Origin: JACMQX01 sp044225675
Lineage (GTDB): Bacteria > Pseudomonadota > Gammaproteobacteria > Burkholderiales > Burkholderiaceae_C
Reading direction: 5' to 3'
DNA: 64,000 nt
Assembly: GCA_044225675.1 (NCBI GenBank)
Contig: JBGAIH010000003.1
Span: 62,001-126,000, forward strand
Shown: positions 51,443 to 60,852 of the stretch, one piece after another
How the letters are laid out: each line of letters starts with the position of its first letter
Position numbering within the stretch: position 1 is the stretch's first letter
Notes under the pieces: generated by a model
Told to the model about the DNA's origin: nothing
What the model saw: the letters and a program-made list of their open reading frames with translations, nothing else
The model's database searches: none
Made by a program: the position numbers and the translations under genes

Positions 51443-53443
51443 ATGCAAGGAACGAACGTGCTGTTCGGTCAGATTGCCGTTGTCTTCGGCATCGTGATCG
51501 CTGGCGTATGGAGCGCCACGCAATGGACAGCAGCGGCGCTGGGCTACCAGCTACGCCTGGGTTCGCCCTGGTTCGATTTCCTCGGCACGCCGGTCTATCA
51601 CCCCTGGCGCCTGTTCGAGTGGTGGTTCTTCTTCGACGCCTACGCGCCGCATGTATTCGACGTGGGCGGTGCCATTGCCGCAGGCAGCGGCCTGATCGCG
51701 GTGGTGGTTGCCGTCGGCATGTCGATCTGGCGCTCGCGCCAGTCCAAGCTGGTCACGACCTACGGCACGGCGCGCTGGGCCAATGCGGAGGACATCCACA
51801 AGGCGAGTCTTGACCGGTCTGCGGGCGTATTCCTTGGCCTGCATCGCCAGCAGTACCTGCGGCACGAAGGCCCGGAGCATGTTCTGACCTTCGCGCCTAC
51901 CCGCTCGGGCAAGGGCGTGGGCCTAGTGGTGCCCACCTTGTTGAGCTGGCCCGCATCGGCCGTCATTCACGACATCAAGGGCGAGAACTGGAGCATCACC
52001 GCTGGCTGGCGCTCGCGCTTCTCGCACTGCCTGCTGTTCAACCCGACCGATGCGAAGTCGGCGGCCTACAACCCGCTGCTGGAGGTGAGGCGCGGCGCGC
52101 ACGAAGTGCGCGACGTGCAGAACATCGCAGACATTCTGGTCGATCCCGAAGGAGCACTGGAGCGGCGCAACCATTGGGAGAAGACCTCGCATGCGCTGCT
52201 GGTTGGGGCCATCCTGCATGTGCTCTACGCAGGCGAAGACAAGACGCTGCGCGGTGTCGCCAACTTCCTCAGCGACCCGGCCTGTCCCTTCGAGCTTACC
52301 CTGCATCGGATGATGACCACGCCGCACATCGGCGATGGACCGCATCTGGTGGTGGCATCGGCAGCGCGTGAAGTCCTGAACAAATCGGACAACGAGCGTT
52401 CCGGCGTGTTGAGCACCGCCATGTCATTCCTCGGCCTGTACCGAGACCCCACGGTGGCCGAAGTCACCTCGCGCTGCGACTGGCGCATTGCCGACCTGAT
52501 CGCGGCCGAGCATCCCGTGTCGCTGTATCTCGTGGTGCCGCCTTCGGACATCAGCCGCACCAAACCGCTGATCCGCCTGATCCTCAACCAAATCGGGCGG
52601 CGGCTGACGGAATCACTCGATGGCAGCGATGGCATCCAGCGCCGTCACAAGCTGTTGCTGATGCTCGATGAATTCCCGGCGCTTGGGCGCCTGGACTTCT
52701 TCGAGACGGCGCTGGCCTTCATGGCGGGCTACGGCATCCGCAGCTTCCTGATCGCGCAGTCGCTCAATCAGATCGACAAAGCCTACGGCCAGAACCATTC
52801 CATCCTCGACAACTGCCATGTGCGCGTGACGTTCGCCACCAACGACGAGCGCACGGCCAAGCGGATTTCCGAAACCCTTGGCACCGCTACCGAGCTGCGC
52901 GCGCAGCGCAACTACGCGGGACATCGACTCGCACCGTGGCTGGGGCACCTAATGGTGTCGAGACAAGAAACCGCCCGCCCGCTGCTCACGCCGGGCGAGG
53001 TGATGCAGCTGCCGCCCGATGAGGCGGTGGTGATGGTTTCCAGCGTCGCGCCGATCAAGGCCAAGAAGCTGCGCTACTACTCTGACGCGAACTTCCAGCG
53101 GCGCGTGCTGCCGCCTCCTGTACTCGTTGCGGGGCGCTACGCCGACGTGCCTCCCTTACGGCCCGACGACTGGAGCGGGCTGACGGTTCCTCCCGTTCCG
53201 GTGGCGCCTGCAACCGAAGCCGTTGAAGGCTTCCCCTCTGCCGCTGACGACGGCGGCCCGCGTCGCCAACCCGAACTCTCCGAAGCCGCCGCCTACGACC
53301 CCGACCTGGCTGCGCCTGCAGCCGACCTCGGGCTGCTCGATGACGATGACATGCAGCTTCCCCTTCCTCGCCAGCTCGACCCGGCCCTGCAGCGCACGGC
53401 CCGGCTGGCTTCCCTTGACCCTGACGACGGAATCGACCTATGA
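51443..53443 (+). CDS. traG: Type IV coupling protein TraG/VirD4
   Basis: A 666-aa coupling ATPase that links the relaxase-DNA complex to the secretion channel. Two membrane segments lie near residues 5-30 and 70-95. The Walker A is FAPTRSGKGVGLVVPTLL (about residues 149-166), followed by VIHDIKGENW. The Walker B is LLMLDEFPALGRLDFFE, and FLIAQSLNQIDKAYG follows. It overlaps the next gene by four bases and starts the long transfer operon. Confidence 0.95.
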   Translation: MQGTNVLFGQIAVVFGIVIAGVWSATQWTAAALGYQLRLGSPWFDFLGTPVYHPWRLFEWWFFFDAYAPHVFDVGGAIAAGSGLIAVVVAVGMSIWRSRQSKLVTTYGTARWANAEDIHKASLDRSAGVFLGLHRQQYLRHEGPEHVLTFAPTRSGKGVGLVVPTLLSWPASAVIHDIKGENWSITAGWRSRFSHCLLFNPTDAKSAAYNPLLEVRRGAHEVRDVQNIADILVDPEGALERRNHWEKTSHALLVGAILHVLYAGEDKTLRGVANFLSDPACPFELTLHRMMTTPHIGDGPHLVVASAAREVLNKSDNERSGVLSTAMSFLGLYRDPTVAEVTSRCDWRIADLIAAEHPVSLYLVVPPSDISRTKPLIRLILNQIGRRLTESLDGSDGIQRRHKLLLMLDEFPALGRLDFFETALAFMAGYGIRSFLIAQSLNQIDKAYGQNHSILDNCHVRVTFATNDERTAKRISETLGTATELRAQRNYAGHRLAPWLGHLMVSRQETARPLLTPGEVMQLPPDEAVVMVSSVAPIKAKKLRYYSDANFQRRVLPPPVLVAGRYADVPPLRPDDWSGLTVPPVPVAPATEAVEGFPSAADDGGPRRQPELSEAAAYDPDLAAPAADLGLLDDDDMQLPLPRQLDPALQRTARLASLDPDDGIDL

Positions 53444-53904
53444 CCCAACACCGCCTCAATGTGTTCATCCAGCCGGAGCACAGCAAGCGGCTCGATGAAC
53501 TGGCCGCCAAGAAGGGCGTGTCCAAGTCCAGCATCGTCGCGGCGGCCCTGGCCTCCTGGCTGTCGCCCGATGCGGCCGACCAGCGCGAGGCGGCGATTGC
53601 CAAGCGACTGGATCGCCTGTCGCGCCACGCCGAGCGTCTGGAGCGCGACCAGAACATTGCCATCGAAACATTGGCGCTGTTCATCCGCTATTTCCTCACT
53701 GTGAGCACGCCCGTGCCCGAGGCCCATCAGGACGCCGCTCGCGCCCAGGGCAAGGCCCGCTTCGAGCAGTTCGTCGAACAGCTCGGACGGCATTTGCTGC
53801 GCGGGCGCAGCCTGGTGCGGGATGTGGTGGAGGAACTGCACCCCGATCCGACGCGATCGGAGGGCGCGGCGGCCGCTGCAGATGCCCAGGAGCGTGCCTT
53901 ATGA
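53440..53904 (+). CDS. Ribbon-helix-helix (CopG-like) protein
   Basis: A 154-aa protein. Residues 1-45 form a ribbon-helix-helix (LNVFIQPEHSKRLDELAAKKGVSKSSIVAAAL in pieces: HRLNVFIQPEHSKRLDELAA, KKGVSKSSIVAAAL). The middle is a coiled-coil-like basic/acidic stretch (RLDRLSRHAERLERDQ). It is always found between traG and trbB in this class and is translationally coupled to both. It probably regulates the transfer operon. Confidence 0.85.
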   Translation: MTQHRLNVFIQPEHSKRLDELAAKKGVSKSSIVAAALASWLSPDAADQREAAIAKRLDRLSRHAERLERDQNIAIETLALFIRYFLTVSTPVPEAHQDAARAQGKARFEQFVEQLGRHLLRGRSLVRDVVEELHPDPTRSEGAAAAADAQERAL

Positions 53905-54938
53905 GCGCCGTTCTTTCCTCCTTCACGGCCACCTCGCTGGATCGCCGCATTCAGATGCTACGCACGGCCATGGGGCCGCTGATCGCCGCCGCGCTCGAAG
54001 ACCCGGACGTGGTGGAAATCATGCTCAACCCCGACCGCACGCTCTGGGTGGATCGTCTGTCCACGGGCCGCGCCCCGATGGGCGAGGAGCTGTCCGAGGC
54101 TGATGGCGAACGCATCATCCGTCTCGTGGCCGCCCACGTCGGCGCCGAGGTGCATCGCGGCCAGCCGCTTTTGACGGCAGAGCTGCCCGAGACCGGCGAA
54201 CGCTTCGAGGGCATCCTGCCGCCCGCTGCACCGGGGCCAGCCTTCGCCTTGCGCAAGCGTGCCTTTGGTGTGATCCCGCTGTCGCGCTACATCGAGGACG
54301 GGATGATGACCGCCGCACAGGCTGGTTTGCTGGTGCGCGCCGTGCGCGAGCGCCAGAACATCCTGATCGCGGGCGGCACCAGCACCGGCAAGACCACCTT
54401 GGCGAATGCGCTGCTGGCCGAAATCGCCGCCACGGGCGACCGCGTGCTGGTGCTCGAAGACACGGTGGAGCTGCAATGCGCGGCGCGCGATCACGTACCG
54501 CTGCGCACGCGCCAGGGCGTCGTGTCCATGACCGAGCTGGTGCGTTCGTCCATGCGCCTGCGCCCGGATCGTGTGGTCGTCGGCGAGGTGCGCGGCGCCG
54601 AGGCACTGGATCTCATCAAGGTCTGGGGCACCGGCCACCCCGGCGGCATCGCCACGATCCACGCCGGCTCCGCGCTGGGCGCGCTGCTGCGCCTGGAGCA
54701 ACTGATTCTCGAAGTGGCGGTGAACCCGCCCCGTGCGCTGATCGCGGAAGCGGTCAACGTGGTCATCCACATTGCCGGGCGCGGACGCAAGCGCCGCATC
54801 GAGAGCATCGCTCGGGTCGTCGGCTTCGACGGCTCGGGCTACCAACTGGCGGATGCGCTGGAGGCTCCATTCCCGGAGCTGCTGCCGCAGTCCGACCTTT
54901 CTTCCGTGTCCCCTGATCAACCTGGAGAACTGCCATGA
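53901..54938 (+). CDS. trbB: TrbB, VirB11-type secretion ATPase
   Basis: A 345-aa hexameric ATPase at the cytoplasmic side of the mating channel. The Walker A is AGGTSTGKTTLANALL (about residues 157-172), VLEDTVELQC is the Asp box, LRPDRVVVGEVRGAEALDL the Walker B, and GHPGGIATIHAGSA the His box. It overlaps both neighbours by four bases. Confidence 0.95.
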   Translation: MSAVLSSFTATSLDRRIQMLRTAMGPLIAAALEDPDVVEIMLNPDRTLWVDRLSTGRAPMGEELSEADGERIIRLVAAHVGAEVHRGQPLLTAELPETGERFEGILPPAAPGPAFALRKRAFGVIPLSRYIEDGMMTAAQAGLLVRAVRERQNILIAGGTSTGKTTLANALLAEIAATGDRVLVLEDTVELQCAARDHVPLRTRQGVVSMTELVRSSMRLRPDRVVVGEVRGAEALDLIKVWGTGHPGGIATIHAGSALGALLRLEQLILEVAVNPPRALIAEAVNVVIHIAGRGRKRRIESIARVVGFDGSGYQLADALEAPFPELLPQSDLSSVSPDQPGELP

Positions 54939-55327
54939 CGCAGATGATCGTTCCTGCTTTCCGTATTTCTGTAAACCCGCTTGCCCTGCGCTGCCACCCC
55001 GCGCGGCTGGATGGCTTGGCGCGCCCGGCCCTGCAGGGTCTGATGCTCGCGGCGCTGATGCTGCTGCTCGCAGGCACCGCGCAGGCCGCAGGTTCCTCGA
55101 TGCCCTGGGAGGGGCCGCTGCAATCCATCCTGGAGTCGATCCAGGGTCCGGTGGCCCGGATCATCGCGGTCATCATCATCATCGCCACGGGCCTGGCGCT
55201 GGCCTTCGGCGATACCTCGGGCGGGTTCCGCAAGCTGATCCAGATCGTCTTCGGTCTGTCGATCGCGTTTGCCGCGTCCTCGTTCTTCCTGTCGTTCTTC
55301 AGCTTCTCGGGCGGGGCCGTCGTATGA
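54935..55327 (+). CDS. trbC: TrbC, pilin precursor
   Basis: A 130-aa prepilin. A long signal peptide ends near GTAQAAGSS (about residue 51), and the mature part has two hydrophobic helices (IIAVIIIIATGLALAFG and FGLSIAFAASSFFLSFF). In IncP systems the pilin is trimmed and made circular by TraF; the traF gene of this ICE is at 26.0 kb. Confidence 0.92.
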   Translation: MTQMIVPAFRISVNPLALRCHPARLDGLARPALQGLMLAALMLLLAGTAQAAGSSMPWEGPLQSILESIQGPVARIIAVIIIIATGLALAFGDTSGGFRKLIQIVFGLSIAFAASSFFLSFFSFSGGAVV

Positions 55328-55608
55328 ACGCGGCCCACGATGGCGTGCAGGGGTTCGCTCCAGGTTTCGAGGTGCCCCTGCATCGCTCGCTGACCGAGCC
55401 GATCCTGCTGGGCGGCGCGCCGCGCACAGTGGCGATTGCCAATGGCACCTTGGCCGCCGCCGTGGGCTTGGGCCTGCAACTGTGGATTCCGGGCGTGGTG
55501 CTCTGGATCGCCGGCCATGCGCTGGCGGTCTGGGGTGCGCGTGTCGATCCGCAGTTCATGCAGGTCTTCGCGCGCCACATCAAGCACCGGCCGCTGCTGG
55601 ACGTGTGA
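55324..55608 (+). CDS. trbD: TrbD, VirB3-like membrane protein
   Basis: A 94-aa protein with a hydrophobic stretch of about 40 residues (NGTLAAAVGLGLQLWIPGVV and onward). The motif FEVPLHRSLTEPILLGGAPR precedes it, as in TrbD/VirB3. It works with the ATPase TrbE. Start at 55324, overlapping trbC by four bases. Confidence 0.92.
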   Translation: MNAAHDGVQGFAPGFEVPLHRSLTEPILLGGAPRTVAIANGTLAAAVGLGLQLWIPGVVLWIAGHALAVWGARVDPQFMQVFARHIKHRPLLDV

Positions 55609-55618
55609 GGGGAATGCC

Positions 55619-58057
55619 ATGCTGAACCTTGCCGAATACCGCCAGCGGCCGGCGCTGCTGGCCGACTGGCTGCCTTGGGCCGGGCTGATCGCGCCGGGCG
55701 TCGTGCTGAACAAGGATGGCGCCTTCCAGCGCACGGCGCGCTTTCGGGGGCCTGACCTCGACAGCGCGACGCAGGGCGAGTTGATCTCCACGTCGGCGCG
55801 GCTGAACAACGCGCTGCGCCGCCTGAGCTCGGGCTGGGCGCTGTTCATCGAAGCCGAGCGCCGGCCCGCGGCCAGCTACCCGCACTCGGAGTTTCCTGAG
55901 CCGCTGTCCTGGCTGGTGGACGAGGAGCGCCGCGCCGCCTTCGAGGACTCGGGCAACCATTTCGAGAGTGGCTACCACCTCACGCTGGTGTACCTGCCGG
56001 CCGAGGAGTCGCGCGCCCGCGCAGCAGGGCTGCTCTATGAGAACCGACCCACCGAAGGCGTGGATTGGCGCGAGCGCCTAACTGCCTTCGTCGCGGAGAC
56101 GGATCGCATCTTTGACCTGCTCGATGGCGTGATGCCGGAGATCGTCTGGCTCGATGACAGCCAGACGCTGACCTACCTGCATGCCACCGTTTCAACGCGG
56201 CGTTACCGCGTGGGCGTGCCCGAGGTGCCATTCCACCTCGACGCTCTGCTAGCCGACGCGCCGCTGATCGGCGGCCTGGCACCGATGCTGGGCGACCAGC
56301 ATCTGCGCGTGGCGACGGTGCGCGGTTTCCCGACCTCGACCTGGCCGGGGATTCTGGACGACCTCAACCGCCTGGGATTTGGGTATCGCTGGAGCACGCG
56401 CTTTCTGTGCCTCGACAAATCCGAGGCGGAACGGGAGTTGGGGCGCTTGCGCCGCCAGTGGTTCGCCAAGCGCAAGAACGTCATCGCGCTGCTGCGCGAG
56501 ACGATCTTCCAGCAAGAAAGCCCGCTGGTCGATACCGACGCCAGCAACAAGGCCACCGATGCCGATGCCGCCTTGCAGGAGCTGGGCAGCGATCAAGTGG
56601 CCTTCGGCTACGTGACAGCGACCGTCACCGTCATGGACGCGGATGCCGCCGTGGCCGACGAGAAGCTGCGCAGGGTGGAGCGCGTCATCCAGGGGCGTGG
56701 CTTCGTCACCATCCCCGAAACGCTCAACGCCGTGGATGCGTGGCTGTCGTCCATTCCGGGTCATGCCTACGCGAACGTGCGCCAGCCCATTGTCTCCACG
56801 TTGAACCTGGCGCACCTGATGCCGGTGTCGGCGGTATGGGCCGGGCCGGAGAAGAACGCGCACCTCGACGGCCCGCCGCTGATCGTCACGCGCACTGAGG
56901 GCGCGACGCCGTTCCGGCTGGTGACGCACATCGGCGACGTGGGCCACACGCTGGTGGCTGGTCCTACGGGCATGGGCAAGTCGGTGCTGCTCGCCACATT
57001 GGCGATGCAGTTTCGGCGCTATCGCGGCTCGCGCATCTTTGCCTTCGACATGGGACGCTCGATGCGCGCCACCATCCTCGGGCTGGGTGGCGAGCACTAC
57101 GACCTCGGGATGGATGGCGAGATCGCGTTTCAGCCTCTCGCCCGCATCGACCGCGAGGGCTACCGCACCTGGGCCGCCGAATGGATCGAAGGGCGCTTGC
57201 GGCATGAGGGTGTAGCCGTCGGCCCCGAAGAGAAGGCCGCCATCTGGTCGGCGCTCGGCAGTCTCGCCGGTGCGCCGGTGGAGCAGCGCACGATGACCGG
57301 CCTGTCGGTGCTGCTGCAATCGAATGCGCTGCGCCAGGCGCTCGCGCCGTACGTGCTGGGCGGCGCCCACGGCAAGCTGCTGGATGCGGATTCGGATCGC
57401 CTGGGCGCCGGCTCCGTGCAGTGCTTCGAGATGGAGGAACTGATGCACAGCAAGGCCGCCGTCATGGCCGTGCTGCATTACCTCTTTGCGCGCTTCGATG
57501 AACGCTTCGACGGTGCGCCCACGCTGCTGATCCTCGATGAAGCGTGGCTGTTCCTCGATGACCCGGTGTTTGCGGCGCGCATCCGCCAATGGCTCAAGAC
57601 GCTGCGCAAGAAGAACGTGAGCGTCATCTTCGCCACGCAGAGCCTGGCGGACATCAAGGATTCGAGCATCGCGCCCGCAATCATCGAGAGCTGCGCGAGC
57701 CGCATCTTCCTGCCCAACCCACAGGCGACCGAGCCGCAGATCAGGGTTATCTACGAAGGCTTCGGGCTGAACTCGCGCCAGATCGAGATCGTGGCGACCG
57801 CGCAGCCCAAGCGCGACTACTACTACCAATCCCGACTCGGCAACCGCCTGTTCGACCTCGACCTGGGCGCCGCGACGCTGGCCTTTGCGGGCACGTCCAC
57901 GCCGCAAGACCAGCGCGACATCGACGCGGTGCTCGCTGCCGCTTCATCCGCTTCCACCCCGTTCGTAGCCGCGTGGCTGCGCCATCGCGGCCTGAATTGG
58001 GCCGCCGACCTGCTGTCCTCGTTCCCGTCCACCCATCTCCAGGAGAACCCATCATGA
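55619..58057 (+). CDS. trbE: TrbE, VirB4-type secretion ATPase
   Basis: An 812-aa ATPase, the largest component of the mating channel. The N-terminal CagE/TrbE domain is followed by Walker A VAGPTGMGKSVLLATLAM (about residues 446-463) and Walker B LLILDEAWLFLDDPVF. The SVIFATQSLADIKDS segment is the conserved Gln motif. The ATG at 55619 follows GAGGGGAATGCC. Length is normal for the family. Confidence 0.95.
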   Translation: MLNLAEYRQRPALLADWLPWAGLIAPGVVLNKDGAFQRTARFRGPDLDSATQGELISTSARLNNALRRLSSGWALFIEAERRPAASYPHSEFPEPLSWLVDEERRAAFEDSGNHFESGYHLTLVYLPAEESRARAAGLLYENRPTEGVDWRERLTAFVAETDRIFDLLDGVMPEIVWLDDSQTLTYLHATVSTRRYRVGVPEVPFHLDALLADAPLIGGLAPMLGDQHLRVATVRGFPTSTWPGILDDLNRLGFGYRWSTRFLCLDKSEAERELGRLRRQWFAKRKNVIALLRETIFQQESPLVDTDASNKATDADAALQELGSDQVAFGYVTATVTVMDADAAVADEKLRRVERVIQGRGFVTIPETLNAVDAWLSSIPGHAYANVRQPIVSTLNLAHLMPVSAVWAGPEKNAHLDGPPLIVTRTEGATPFRLVTHIGDVGHTLVAGPTGMGKSVLLATLAMQFRRYRGSRIFAFDMGRSMRATILGLGGEHYDLGMDGEIAFQPLARIDREGYRTWAAEWIEGRLRHEGVAVGPEEKAAIWSALGSLAGAPVEQRTMTGLSVLLQSNALRQALAPYVLGGAHGKLLDADSDRLGAGSVQCFEMEELMHSKAAVMAVLHYLFARFDERFDGAPTLLILDEAWLFLDDPVFAARIRQWLKTLRKKNVSVIFATQSLADIKDSSIAPAIIESCASRIFLPNPQATEPQIRVIYEGFGLNSRQIEIVATAQPKRDYYYQSRLGNRLFDLDLGAATLAFAGTSTPQDQRDIDAVLAAASSASTPFVAAWLRHRGLNWAADLLSSFPSTHLQENPS

Positions 58058-58782
58058 AAAAGCGTCTTCTCGCCGCCGCCGTCGCGGCCATGCTTTGCAC
58101 CGCTACCGCCGTGCAGGCGCAATGGGTCGTGATCGACCCCACGAACCTCGTGCAGAACACGCTGACCGCGATCCGCACGCTGGAGCAGATCAACAACCAG
58201 ATCAAGCAGCTCCAGAACGAAGCGCAGATGCTCATCAACCAGGCGCGCAACCTGGCCAGTCTGCCATCCAGCGTGGTCGGCCAGCTGCGCGCCAATCTGG
58301 CGACCACCCAGCGGCTGATCGCGCAGGCCAAGGGCTTGGCCTATGACGTGACGAATCTGGATCGGGAATTCCAGCGCCTGTACCCCGAGCAATACGCCGC
58401 CACCGTGAGCGGCAACCAGATGTACCGCGACGCGCAGGAACGCTGGAAGAACACGCTCGATGGCCTGCAGACCACCATGCAGATGCAGGCTCAGGCATCG
58501 CAGAACCTGAGCGACGACGAAGGCGTGCTGGCCGACCTCGTGGGCAAGAGCCAATCGGCGGTGGGCGCTTTGCAGGCGATGCAGGCCACGAACCAGTTGC
58601 TGGCCCTGCAGGCCAAGCAGTCGATCCAAACGCAGCGGCTGCAGATCACGCAGGATCGCGCGGGCTCGCTGGAACTGGCGCGGCAGGCCGCCGCCGTGGA
58701 GCGGGGCCGCGAGGTGAACCGGCGCTTCCTGGGTGAGGGCACGCCGTACACGCCGCGGTCCGTCGATTTCTACAGTCGTTGA
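58054..58782 (+). CDS. trbJ: TrbJ, VirB5-like secreted protein
   Basis: A 242-aa periplasmic protein. The signal peptide ends at VQAQW (about residue 22). The mature part is helical and Gln-rich (LEQINNQIKQLQNEAQMLIN and following), typical of TrbJ, a minor pilus component. It overlaps trbE by four bases (ATGA). Confidence 0.93.
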   Translation: MKKRLLAAAVAAMLCTATAVQAQWVVIDPTNLVQNTLTAIRTLEQINNQIKQLQNEAQMLINQARNLASLPSSVVGQLRANLATTQRLIAQAKGLAYDVTNLDREFQRLYPEQYAATVSGNQMYRDAQERWKNTLDGLQTTMQMQAQASQNLSDDEGVLADLVGKSQSAVGALQAMQATNQLLALQAKQSIQTQRLQITQDRAGSLELARQAAAVERGREVNRRFLGEGTPYTPRSVDFYSR

Positions 58783-58794
58783 CGGAGCCAGGCC

Positions 58795-60129
58795 ATGAAC
58801 GACGTTTCGGTCATTGACCGCTTCCTCGACATCTTCTCGCGCTACATCGACTCGGGCTTCGGACTGTTGCATGGCGAGGTGGCGTTCCTGACCGCAACGT
58901 TGATCGTCATCGACATGACGCTCGCCGGGCTGTTCTGGGCGATGGGGCATGCCACCGGCCAGGGCGAGGACGTGATCGCCAAGCTGATCCGCAAGGTGCT
59001 GTACGTGGGTGCCTTCGCCTACATCATCGGCAATTTCAACACCCTGGCGGGCATCCTGTTCCGCTCATTCGCCGGGCTGGGCCTGACGGCCAGCGGCTCG
59101 ACCTTGAGCATGGGCAACTTCCTGCAGCCGGGACGGTTGGCCAAGGCCGGTATCGACGCAGCGGCGCCCATCCTCGACCAGATCCGGGAGATGGCGGGCT
59201 TCCCGGAGGTCTTCATCCACATCGCGCCCATCGTCGTGCTATTTCTCGCTTGGCTGGTGGTCATCGTCAGCTTCTTCGTGCTGGCGGTGCAACTCTTCGT
59301 CACGTTGATCGAGTTCAAGCTGACCACGCTGGCGGGCTTCGTGCTGGTGCCGTTTGCCCTCTGGAACAAGACAGCGTTTATGGCCGAGAAGGTGCTGGGC
59401 AACGTGGTGTCCTCGGGCATCAAGGTGCTGGTGCTCGCCGTCGTCGTGGGTATCGGCTCAGGGCTGTTCGCCGAATTCAGGATACCGCCCGGTTCCGAGC
59501 CGTCCATCGACCAGGCGCTGGTCATCATGCTGGCCTCATTGTCCATGCTGGCCCTGGGCATCTTTGGGCCGGGCATTGCGACAGGCTTGGTGTCCGGTGG
59601 GCCACAGCTCGGCGCGGGCGCGATGGCCGGTGCTGCCATCGGCGCAGCCGGAACCGCCGTGGCGGTCGGTGCCGCGGCTACCGGCGTCGGAAGCGCAGTG
59701 GCGGCCGGGGCACGCATGGCACCCGCCGCCGCCCGCTCGATGGCATCGACCGCCAGCAGCGCCAAGTCGACGTACCAGGCGGGCTCCACTTCGGCCGGTG
59801 GCGGCCTGAAGGGTGCCGCCGCCGGCGTGGGCAATGTTGCCAAGACCGGCGCGCAGGCGGCCGGGCAGAAAGTCGCCGATGGGGCGCGGTCGATGAAGGA
59901 ACGCATGGCGGCGGCCTTTCGGCCCGATGACGCGCCGGCCTCCGGCGCCGCGCACGCCGACCCTGACGCTAGCGGATCGGCTCCGTCTGCCGAACAACCC
60001 GCCTGGGCCAAGCGCCTGCACCGCAGGCAGCAACTCACCCATGCCGCGACGACCGCCGCCCACACGCTGCGCGGCGGCGACGGCGGCAGCTCCAGCCAGG
60101 GGCCAAGCCTGCGTGATTCCGATTCCTGA
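58795..60129 (+). CDS. trbL: TrbL, VirB6-like polytopic membrane protein
   Basis: A 444-aa inner-membrane protein. Five or more hydrophobic segments lie in residues 20-270 (for example VVLFLAWLVVIVSFFVLAVQ and LVIMLASLSMLALGIFGPG). The C-terminal third is an Ala/Gly/Ser-rich, flexible tail, common in TrbL. Length is usual. Confidence 0.93.
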   Translation: MNDVSVIDRFLDIFSRYIDSGFGLLHGEVAFLTATLIVIDMTLAGLFWAMGHATGQGEDVIAKLIRKVLYVGAFAYIIGNFNTLAGILFRSFAGLGLTASGSTLSMGNFLQPGRLAKAGIDAAAPILDQIREMAGFPEVFIHIAPIVVLFLAWLVVIVSFFVLAVQLFVTLIEFKLTTLAGFVLVPFALWNKTAFMAEKVLGNVVSSGIKVLVLAVVVGIGSGLFAEFRIPPGSEPSIDQALVIMLASLSMLALGIFGPGIATGLVSGGPQLGAGAMAGAAIGAAGTAVAVGAAATGVGSAVAAGARMAPAAARSMASTASSAKSTYQAGSTSAGGGLKGAAAGVGNVAKTGAQAAGQKVADGARSMKERMAAAFRPDDAPASGAAHADPDASGSAPSAEQPAWAKRLHRRQQLTHAATTAAHTLRGGDGGSSSQGPSLRDSDS

Positions 60130-60147
60130 TCTTGAAGGAGAACTCCC

Positions 60148-60852
60148 ATGCGATTCAAAAGACCGCAGGTGCGCTATGCCAACACACCGCAGCCTGCTAC
60201 CCCGTACCAATCCGCCGCCCAGGCCTGGGACGAGCGCATCGGCTCGGCCCGCGTACAGGCGAAGAACTGGCGGTTCATGGCCTTCGGCTGCCTCACTTTG
60301 GCCGTACTGATGGCCGGTGGCCTGGTCTGGCGTTCCGCGCAGTCCATCGTCACCCCCTACGTCATCGAGGTGGACAACTCGGGTCAGGTGCGCGCTGTCG
60401 GCGAAGCGGCCACGCCGTACCGGCCCAGCGATGCGCAGATTGCTTACCACCTCGGCCGCTTCATCGGTCTGGTGCGCTCGCTGTCCATCGACCCCATCGT
60501 GGTGCGGCAGAACTGGCTCGATGCCTATGACTACACGACCGACAAAGGCGCCGTGGTGCTCAACGAGTACGCCCGCGTGAACGATCCGTTCGCGCGTATC
60601 GGCAAGGAGTCGGTGACGGTGCAGATCAGCAGCGTGACCCGCGCCAGCGACACGTCGTTCAACGTGCGCTGGACGGAGACGCGCTTCGTCAACGGCGCGC
60701 TGGATCGCACCGAACGCTGGAACGCCGTGGTGTCCATCGTGCAGCAGACGCCGCGCACCGAGCAGCGCGTGCGCAAAAACCCCCTGGGCATCTACGCCAA
60801 CGGGCTGTCGTGGAGCCGCGAACTGGAAGCGAACGAAGGAGCAAAACCATGA
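60148..60852 (+). CDS. trbF: TrbF, VirB8-like protein
   Basis: A 234-aa bitopic protein. One membrane helix spans residues about 38-57 (FMAFGCLTLAVLMAGGLVW), then the periplasmic VirB8 fold (PYVIEVDNSGQVRAVGEA, WLDAYDYTTDKGAVVLNEYA). It nucleates the channel with TrbG and TrbI. An AAGGAGAACTCCC site precedes the ATG. Confidence 0.93.
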   Translation: MRFKRPQVRYANTPQPATPYQSAAQAWDERIGSARVQAKNWRFMAFGCLTLAVLMAGGLVWRSAQSIVTPYVIEVDNSGQVRAVGEAATPYRPSDAQIAYHLGRFIGLVRSLSIDPIVVRQNWLDAYDYTTDKGAVVLNEYARVNDPFARIGKESVTVQISSVTRASDTSFNVRWTETRFVNGALDRTERWNAVVSIVQQTPRTEQRVRKNPLGIYANGLSWSRELEANEGAKP